NCBI RefSeq assembly: GCF_021117295.1
Contig: NZ_CP088247.1
Span: 2,557,001-2,621,000 of the forward strand
From: Methylorubrum sp. B1-46
GTDB lineage: Bacteria; Pseudomonadota; Alphaproteobacteria; Rhizobiales; Beijerinckiaceae
Reading direction: 5' to 3'
DNA length: 64,000 bases
Positions 63,101 to 64,000 of this stretch are shown here, one piece after another. The translations under genes and the position numbers were made by a program. Every line of letters starts with the position of its first letter. Within the stretch, counting starts at the first letter, position 1. Below the pieces are notes generated by a model. That model was not told where the DNA came from. It did no database searches and saw nothing but the letters and a program-made list of their open reading frames with translations.

Positions 63101-64000
63101 TCGACGGTGCCTCCGTGACGACGCGCACGGGCGCGATCCGGGTCTCGGCACAGGTCCCGGCCGACGACCCCGCCACGAGCGCCGTTGAAGGCGCGAGCAT
63201 CCGCGCCCGCGTCGCCGCGGCCGCCGTGGCGCTCTCCGGCGGTGGCGTGGCCGTCTCGGTGGCAGGCGGCGGTGCCGTCGCGACCAACATGATCGGCGGC
63301 ACGACCCGCGCGCAGGTCACCAATGCCCGACTGAAGACGGTCGAAAACCCGGCCGGCGCGGTCGCGGTCACGGCCGCCAACAACAGCCGGATCGAGGCCG
63401 AGGTCGCGGCGCTTGCGGCCGGCGCCAGCATCGGCGGCACCGCGGTCGGGGCCAGCATCGGCACCGGTGTGGCCGTCAACCTCATCGGCAGCGCGATCAC
63501 GCAGAAGGTCGACGGCCGGGACAAGACGACCAAGTCGGCCGATATGGTCGTCGAGGCCCTGTCTAAGGACACCACGATCGAGGCGGGCGGCCCACTCTCC
63601 GTCACGGCCGATTCCGGCCAAACGATCCGGGCCAACGTCGCGGCCGGCTCGGTCGCCCTCTCCGGTGGTGCCATCGCCCTCAGCGCTGCCGGCGCGGGCG
63701 CCGGTGCCCATAACCGGATCGGCGCAACGATCACCGCCTCGATCGACGGTGACGGAGCGGGCGACAAGATCAAGGCGGGTGCCGTGACGGTCGCCGCGCG
63801 CGACAGCTCCGCCCTCTCCGTCGAGACCGGCGCGGCGTCGGTCGCGGCCGCCTTCGGCTTCTTCGGCGGCGCGTCCTTCTCCCTCGCCGTCGCGGCGGCG
63901 GACAACGTGATCGCCAACAGCGTCACGGCCGCCATCCGGAATCTCGGCGGCGCGAACGGCCTCGCGGTCAGCGGCGCGGTCAACGTCACCGCGAGCGAGA
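45160..64000 (+). CDS. Giant LEPR-XLL repeat protein (surface/adhesin-like), 5' part
   Basis: One frame stays open from the ATG at 45160 to the right edge, more than 6,280 codons, with no stop and with family-typical codon use throughout. GGAGAG precedes the ATG. Residues 1-57 are basic and lack a Sec signal peptide; residues 58-69 carry the LEPR-XLL signature (FDPLEPRVLLDG). After short RTX-like repeats (from about residue 330) the protein consists of Ala/Gly/Thr/Val-rich beta-type modules, first irregular (to about residue 4,000) with inserted domains, then a regular repeat of about 272 residues. It is expected to be exported and form an extended beta structure at the cell surface. The C-terminus is outside the window. 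Confidence 0.9.
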   Translation, partial: MAFPFKSEGFWGPLFRRRDRARLAVAETPRAPRPSKRQLVLHLKAKADRLFNRDRLIFDPLEPRVLLDGTATYEITKSFDAQAAEHKVLVELIDTSATATAGANPVQQVQVFAYTDGKKGAQLHTFGDVSSTNHAFTITGTNKKDHIVVDVASFERLTGSTKPTLLINDPANDGGPIDNGDTIELLNRANDKGSAGATFTLGNKNTGSINAGKFEGNFAGIGNLIGAAGADDTLIAGSSTGILDGTFEGGKGSLKIDFSALTTSIDATLKRSAPNSDRYVLERSSAANGTAATFAPIAFTAPSTKLGVLLGQGDDTLRLETLPSGPSFTVSGGAGADSIVFDTALQAGTGNIGLTFDGGDGDDKINLNKNLEALAGSLAVTFNGGAGENSLTVANGVQIKARDSVAFTLGAVVTPDLPLTGSDPTVKSTAKMGVVVSEDAVIGGSSVAIKVESSTTVTRGETSIGTARLSVEADTAATIRLAGRIDTAGEAALVTNVTNSATLTSTLASQLHRVSAKQKNTSTIDVGATGAINGGTVKLAADTKANVTIKAIGLVLSGLEKVKNDATLTAESLTAIVKGEQDLGEVLGAAASTDGKSIEDLFVSGFMKKSKTLIENETRVTLDGGAQVKQIGTGTLAESDTAVLLKATDDTKARTMLVATDGVSVPVIGRMLDNVPGVLNPFALWSEQDVKRVTRVDLGSAFAKPAADAAKIIDAAGAVALQAGNSGTVIARIRAATLSVDDVKDPKKTSAGDGGEGWDGEETDNSLPAPIKTGYANNTVDDTVRVELRGVSIAAAALRASAANVTTVEARAIQAQNTLKGSTVALATLSRLSIGGGALSLTAIDAASAMAIAEPVDTDTLQDTTDATKTEAAQEEQAKAEKAAREFLGIGRGSAINFAERDVTARLIDSETIAADVTLVAQNSLELVAEAQATGVASILGAAGSIAVNIVLGSTDATITGGNVKATTGDVVVNAADTSTIDARARTTVDTASRDGQLGVTVPSLGAAAAFNIIGYALNGMGSSSIIPKILSASIDTILGTGLLTAAATQTIRARIEGATVEAGGRVQVTATSAGLINSTVSNTIANKTPEQTLLQDITAEGKRVAINQVKSVLRKPASAATQNGVAKAATASFGGIISTNRVARAASAEIVALKVGNDTTAAKVTGTGALEVLATDRATINANVKLVASSQAASDGGLDPNLMRTPSDARAGNGALDAIREGASNTFSSIKQRAKQVDTKPDQANKKVTLKLGKRILLDFPEAFNSAPIAARTLNAVPLGLGDALNSRLPVTPSKMQVVATDEVVLVGPGHPSGKGEVNTYYRYKPLTTSSSLDLTKVDFTDTTTWQKIGQRGAVYEWMGPDHKVPDSIERELKKENYSDRDFWRRVGDGETQPGKTTGSGATAMGGIVSHNDIRGGATAIIAGDAQIITGSVAVTAERNAVITARADATVEAVATIREQQGSKADGQPGAGTASPIPGQTSLFDRGKAEGTQTSASSALAVNGVISTNVILSTATARIDSSVIRTTTAGDGAVSVSATTGGAITSSVDAQVTALSSGPATSGDESPTVGTALPPTTTARAAGVQLAFNAIGFDLKNLAFATLDALIGVSLGQGAPQQAIAEITKSSVTAAGAVRVTAESSGVIDATLGNKVTAAARAASANALAVSGIVATNRVSGAARATIDLTGTSVSGTDVTVSATDSVKIASTTTVGASASAVSTGSISGVDKSAEALLGEYKYTTASGKRAVKFGEKIRLSDNWTGKGEKGAVYQYMGEDFKLVVDLGVPSIDERLDFSNFAYWKKLDATNVTPSPVGPQSLKGKIAAKLRPEPGGTSSLGLGGLIARNYVSGKAEASIVNGELTARGDVSVTAKSTGAIKALDVSVISGGNAGNGVLVTNAVLNGATAFIKDTKLTGGAVTVTATNASDIDASARGKTAGDGSVALGFTLAFNTIGFKTQNVLFDAVDTIVGDPLIATATGAEQSAGATAFITGTSKGLTARRDVTVAADSRAQIKAVAGSEVAQADSDSTVHKAQTGAQGISAGAVLASNKVSARAEAYIGGPEETDTYPVNTDIPQRSKVISTGGSVFVTATNLAGIDASSTIISSSAVSGSVAQLASKAASIARNIYDYTTKSGTKTIKAGDRVRTESNFKVTNDTSTDTNRGEEPVLDGRVFIFVGAASRSMDLSAQDYTDAANWFALDDGATVSKSSVAGTASTPSGTQPGAADDLESKTVTTPEGTVTITRMKAPAARYSSKDGYQDMMVGQGVLLSRNDTLSKGEKGTIYIWRGADNTRVTLHGEDYTSDNWIPAPAKTVMPALDKVSDVKTPAKTAPGSGTGNATVTPPTTARTPASSAASIGGLIVFNEVNGGATARITRADVTANADITVSAKDAANIAATLVSTVTASGGASFTSKPATGTAGTVPGDGAVIATNGLAATNVVRGGATASVLNAEVEAVRGDLAVRAENTAGIDARLRASSTTSGGNQGGLSAAVTLAFNSVGYETLNLLFNTVDALIGSPTISDAFGKETGSGATATIVRSTATAGGDIAVTAVSTTKINATVSNAAQSSTDSMKGSGGTGFGVVLASNKVSGRATARIDNTPDVVNSGTPGDITAGDAVIVSATDAASIASNAQLVTSSTVVKTDGGTLTNQAKLNKFLPSDFSTNPNEVQSATIQSNLIKNRADLLPAEINKLEAEMWAEVARVKQLVLDLQARPNQIAQQLESAQLMLKSRPEASAYLTSVYTTLADAMDAAAKNVPADNRTDLKKNLIDAALKLRNETKGTVLNNAVADAARDTAYTYAAEAAFLGLIDDAALRASTDEAKQTVGEMIGRQVSIMRANREAVAQIEELRDKLNAFLAPFGLSTDVIGILDLTAFGQVKKTANPQDVTFGARVRIAQDYADGANKAPSKTTDGKEISVKTGDTVWDNGNNAVPGGAVYKYVGQATLLKQQPSKIRFDSQTDGKPDWVKISSKPSAYAANEIYIYMGEAAKLDLAAQDYSDKTLWKRALDSNFIPDGFVIPGTTATPTQPAPATTDPTTPLPVGDPSANNPQPTAMPQNAAALAIGGLVVVNSVHGGATATITAATVKTGTGAVTVAAQETATITATADSAATVKSADSYKKTAPASTGTGTPPATGTPAAGTQTQTKSVALGGIIATNSVLGSADARIVDSTVTTKAGGVSVTASNTATIDATNKTSSTSDVAAVALTLAFNTVGWKDQNVLFRAVDTITGQPLIGGAFQNDATPAGARAQILNTDVTTAGTGAVLVEATANAGINAVVSNKSSASGNVLKDASAVALGFVLTGNMVNTRALATIDSASGKSIDAGGALTIRADSAGSITSANRLSALASLTKPSVLEDFAEKILANYDYTKKSGEQNLKFGDLVYNKENGDDKVYVYIGDSAKIQLADAVFTDGTKWRLNNAREFLKFLPPGVLNLADSKDASPSSTKPAEGAPSASDTAAAKPYAVAVSGILVSNDVRSTAEASLKNMTVTRAGDVTVAAGQTGTIEASVTSKVESKLKPGTKPGEKGAIAVGAVIAANVVTGSSTATVVGSRLGDAGSGGTVGNVTVEAANTGTITATVSSIVESAEVAVGVTAAFNKIGTPSQNVLFDLSDAITGTDLGSIIQGVNAFSATASISGKPINATGQVKVAAQSDAKIKAEIKNAVTTVGSNVTSVGAVVGLNFARLSTSATLSNMDSVKAAGVTVSALSTSKIDAVVTAPVTSVAYRMPSTQPATPDSTGGGSTGGGSSGGQTPAQTAHSVSVALNIARNTIVDETLLAGIDEVGEVTASAGDVRVIARSGAEINAKATATAIAVLISTEGGKNFSFAGGGALGLNTILGGAQARIASTKTATISANGNRAPDANGEGGQGNITVSADSASKIEAEVQAAAVAVAIGKGKSDAVAIGVTLAFNMIGFYGTGLPVGANFKEGIARSSDVRAGVTGTRLTAGRRVLVEATSQASITARTVAAAVAVGASTGGDTSTGAGGNVVGAGGGLYVGNKIITATTAVIDGSTGTNDAVKSGAEGITVSATDSSSIKATSVALAVSANLSGKSSGSDAKPSVAIGAALANNEISSDVTARIVQVADLSTPGAVKLSASRSAEIFAQTFAASVDAALSGQGKGFGVSGGGAVALNTVGGSTVAELADSKVGDGTDAASKAGSLEVLASDTAKIAALTGALSIAANGSAQGAAAGIGVGASVSNNVIAAGAAVRATISGTPVRAVGAVRVAATSNQTIDATTVAVSVGVSASGSDSATSVNLGGSVARNVIDIATTAQILGAVAIEAGAVTVRADNSSTISAAVGAASIAAAFGSKESFTVALAASLALNAISGSVSAGISDATVRTLTGGVTIAATRTGTISTKAAAASIAVGVGGEKGLGVTGAGVAAVNQIDSTTTASATNAAIDAQGAVAVEAGSTATITSNILSAALAVGGGSDSGGAGALGVAIAYNEIGRWNAYDADHHTLNQAPVLGGRAGVLASLTNTTVKATGALSVTATSDNTITANIAAIAAGATGSAGKSVAVSIGGTFAMNSIGLATLASINGDGTGATPGIQAASATIAAQDISEVTVRALSASLALAAASDNAVSIAVGGSIALNTIANDISATVTGVDHGLQTVDAIVISAKSAGVITANAASAAIAVAGSGSNAVPISAAVTYARNVITTSTRAQAAESRLVTTGTGGAVSVRAEASARINAAIAAASLAMGVGGNNAVAVGIGAAIAENRIGLWSQSGSEDTTSYALNDKGGTVVEASLTRVGVNAKGALSVEATSANEINAIIVALSAGLAGAGSNAVGVSGGATTVVNAIGVTTQAFIEGNGVANSAVGSNAIQAGAVSVKAADTSKIKAAALSAAVSAAFGGTNGVAVSIGFALALNTIDAAVKAGIGNVGDGINTGLGAVLVDALSKAEIETVTAAAAVSIGGGGTAGVAVAGGGALAFNSIRPVTRAAVTSSQISQSGSVTVTAAANSTISALVAAASVAAAGGGSAGVGVAIGVSVAANRIGDWTSSGRGRDRVDTAAADQTSVVEAVLSGSSVKTGGALTVGATSAQTIKAQVAAAAASIGGGGSAGVGVSAAGVTVTNAIAIATRAVIDGDGATGIEAGSVTVRAADNSAIEAFAGSASLAGSGGGSAGVSVAVGFTLALNSIAGSVEAKIVNADTLLRTTGAAGVAVSATRAGRISAAAAAAAISLAGGGAAGVGVSGGGAFASNRILGSVNATVDASRITTAGSGGLTVIATGSSEITAIISSLSASGGGGGAAGVGVALGVSGAENRIGEWLSTGANADRTDTLNDHGAVAVQAAVKNAILDIAAALTVQATASQKISATVIAAAAAIQGGGAAGVSGSAAGSVTANAIGVVTSATIDGDGTGTGAGIKAGSVTVSAANTAEISAVTGAASLSGAGGGAAGVGVAVGFALAINSIAGGVQASIANVDSGLTTRNGGVAVGARNAARIRAASAAAAVSIGGGGAAGVSVSGGGAGALNVITMGTDAFVADSKLTVRGGQSAVTAESTSDIQALITAAAAAAGGGGAAGVGVSVGVGGAENRIGNWDITRTGDKRDVALQSTAPIQAYLRNSSVDSDSALDVTATSNQTIRSAVAAVSASIQGGGAAGVSVAGAGVGSTNLIGVATRAFIDGDGASGVRASQIALSAKDTSAITAVVGSSGIAGSGAGVASVGVTVSVSQANNIIGNVIEAAIRNADTGITTTSGDLSVEAESGGTIEAIATAASVSVGGAGIANVQVAGGGAGALNIITTSTRAAIEKAKEQTALNKVTSGAGLRVAATSRQDIKATVVALSAGGGGAGIASVPVAIGLSGAQNIIGKWKTVDADGKRLDQPSLVSDGGAKVEALIADTVADAQGTVSVTATSAGTVDATVAAASVVVTGAAVAVGVAGSGSYSGNAISFATNAAITGAATSVSAADVTVLATNRSAISVDVGAAAVAAAGGAVGVAPSISVATALNVINNAVTAGIDGASVTTRTGAIRVSAQVPADDPATSAVEGASIRARVAAAAVALSGGGVAVSVAGGGAVATNMIGGTTRAQVTNARLKTVENPAGAVAVTAANNSRIEAEVAALAAGASIGGTAVGASIGTGVAVNLIGSAITQKVDGRDKTTKSADMVVEALSKDTTIEAGGPLSVTADSGQTIRANVAAGSVALSGGAIALSAAGAGAGAHNRIGATITASIDGDGAGDKIKAGAVTVAARDSSALSVETGAASVAAAFGFFGGASFSLAVAAADNVIANSVTAAIRNLGGANGLAVSGAVNVTASE
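45331..45366 (+). other. LEPR-XLL motif of the giant protein
   Basis: Codons 58-69 encode FDPLEPRVLLDG, matching the LEPR-x-LL signature found near the N-termini of very large repeat proteins. It follows a basic stretch (KRQLVLHLKAKADRLFNRDR). Its position suggests a sorting or processing signal; this is inference. Confidence 0.88.
46153..46386 (+). repeat. Three tandem 26-residue RTX-like repeats
   Basis: GGAGADSIVFD, GGDGDDKINLN and GGAGENSLTVA begin at 46153, 46231 and 46309, exactly 78 nt apart. The G-G-x-G-x-D-x-h-x pattern resembles calcium-binding RTX repeats but with a longer unit; a related GAAGADDTLIAG lies at 45,835. Confidence 0.75.
49060..49326 (+). repeat. Aromatic insert module 1 (double)
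   Basis: Two consecutive copies of a pattern G-x-V-Y-x-Y/W-x-G ... D-F/Y-T/S-D-x-x-x-W (VDFTDTTTW then GAVYEWMG ... ENYSDRDFW) interrupt the small-residue repeats. They look like small separate domains placed in loops. Confidence 0.65.
50364..50580 (+). repeat. Aromatic insert module 2
   Basis: YKYTTASGKRAVKFGEKIRL, then GAVYQYMGEDFKL and SNFAYWKKLD, repeat the G-x-V-Y-x-Y-x-G ... W pattern of the other inserts. Confidence 0.65.
51541..52085 (+). repeat. Aromatic insert modules 3 and 4
   Basis: The first copy reads YDYTTKSGTKTIKAGDRVRT ... RVFIFVGAASRSMDLSAQDY ... NWFALD; the second has GVLLSRNDTL, GTIYIWRGAD and GEDYTSDNWIP. A linker rich in Thr/Pro/Ala separates them. Confidence 0.65.
53125..53790 (+). 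other. Helical insert in the giant protein
   Basis: About 220 residues with leucine, glutamate, lysine and arginine in heptad-like order (INKLEAEMWAEVARVKQLVL, REAVAQIEELRDKLNAFL) break the beta repeats. This is the only clearly alpha-helical/coiled-coil part seen in the protein. Confidence 0.7.
53832..54190 (+). repeat. Aromatic insert modules 5 and 6
   Basis: GAVYKYVGQATLL and then EIYIYMGEAAKLDLAAQDYS followed by DKTLWKRALD give two copies directly after the helical insert. Confidence 0.65.
55267..55430 (+). repeat. Aromatic insert module 7
   Basis: YDYTKKSGEQNLKFGDLVYN, KVYVYIGDSAKIQL and FTDGTKWRLN follow the same pattern and closely match module 3 at the start. Confidence 0.65.
57205..64000 (+). 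repeat. Higher-order repeat of about 816 nt (272 residues)
   Basis: An I-D/E/N-G-D/N-G-type marker starts at 57205, 58009, 58807, 59629, 60457, 61273, 62086, 62917 (weaker) and 63742; spacings are 804, 798, 822, 828, 816, 813, 831 and 825 nt. A second marker, N-x-I-G-x-W, has its Trp codon at 58546, 59371, 60199, 61015, 61834 and 62656, spaced 825, 828, 816, 819 and 822. Each unit holds about four sub-repeats with an A-x-N-x-I core and Gly-rich turn. Confidence 0.85.

Noticed and set aside
57121..63711. 2,196-codon open frame on the minus strand
   Set aside because: It mirrors the regular repeats of the sense frame and encodes an Arg/Asp/Gly/Ala-rich chain without any family pattern.
57205..64000. 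CRISPR or DNA-level satellite reading of the regular repeats
   Set aside because: The period is kept in protein but the DNA copies are diverged, in one open frame, with no short identical repeats or spacers.

Overview
The window is high-GC chromosomal DNA from an alphaproteobacterium, most likely Methylobacterium or Methylorubrum (Hyphomicrobiales). This rests on very GC-rich third codon positions, a PII protein near both a bacterial (GSI) and a eukaryote-type (GSII) glutamine synthetase, an unlinked methylmalonyl-CoA mutase small subunit, and many GTG/TTG starts. The assignment is inference from gene content and composition; no rRNA or tRNA gene was recognised.

Positions 1-28,450 are housekeeping sequence: the end of a ThiE-like gene, a Sel1-repeat exported protein, an amino-acid permease, the NAD(P)HX repair enzyme, a nitrogen block (glnB, glutaminase, GSII, GSI), an FMN reductase, RNase R, a DUF983 protein, a NUDIX hydrolase, a soluble three-PAS/PilZ chemoreceptor, an SDR-QueG-GST run, UppP, McmB, several small exported proteins, and the dTDP-L-rhamnose operon rfbCBDA. 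A roughly 90-nt imperfect palindromic repeat occurs three times between genes (6.1, 16.4 and 27.7 kb).

Positions 28,560-35,952 (minus strand) form a five-gene operon read leftward: a DUF3467-like protein, a GAF+HlyD membrane protein, a PqqD-like + site-2-protease + HlyD-like membrane protein, a shortened SecA-like ATPase, and a periplasmic HlyD-type adaptor. No ABC transporter or outer-membrane channel is present. Divergently, 36,276-42,232 (plus) carries five genes, each overlapping the next by GTGA: an O-methyltransferase-like protein, a P-loop kinase, a tryptophan-halogenase-family flavoprotein with altered signature residues, an unrecognised protein that resembles the flavoprotein's C-terminus, and a radical SAM enzyme. 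A convergent AraC-type regulator follows, then about 0.8 kb of AT-richer non-coding DNA.

From 44.1 kb to the right edge lies a SapC-family gene, preceded by a 19-codon ORF that overlaps its start, and then one enormous open frame (more than 6,280 codons, running off the window). The giant protein opens with a basic N-terminus and a LEPR-XLL motif, has three 26-residue RTX-like repeats, then long modules broken by aromatic insert domains and one helical insert, and finally a regular higher-order repeat of about 272 residues (about 816 nt) from 57.2 kb to the edge.

The main hypothesis is that the SecA-like/S2P/HlyD operon, SapC, and possibly the GTGA-coupled enzymes form a dedicated maturation and export system for the giant LEPR-XLL surface protein. 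The gene content is read from sequence; the functional link is inference.
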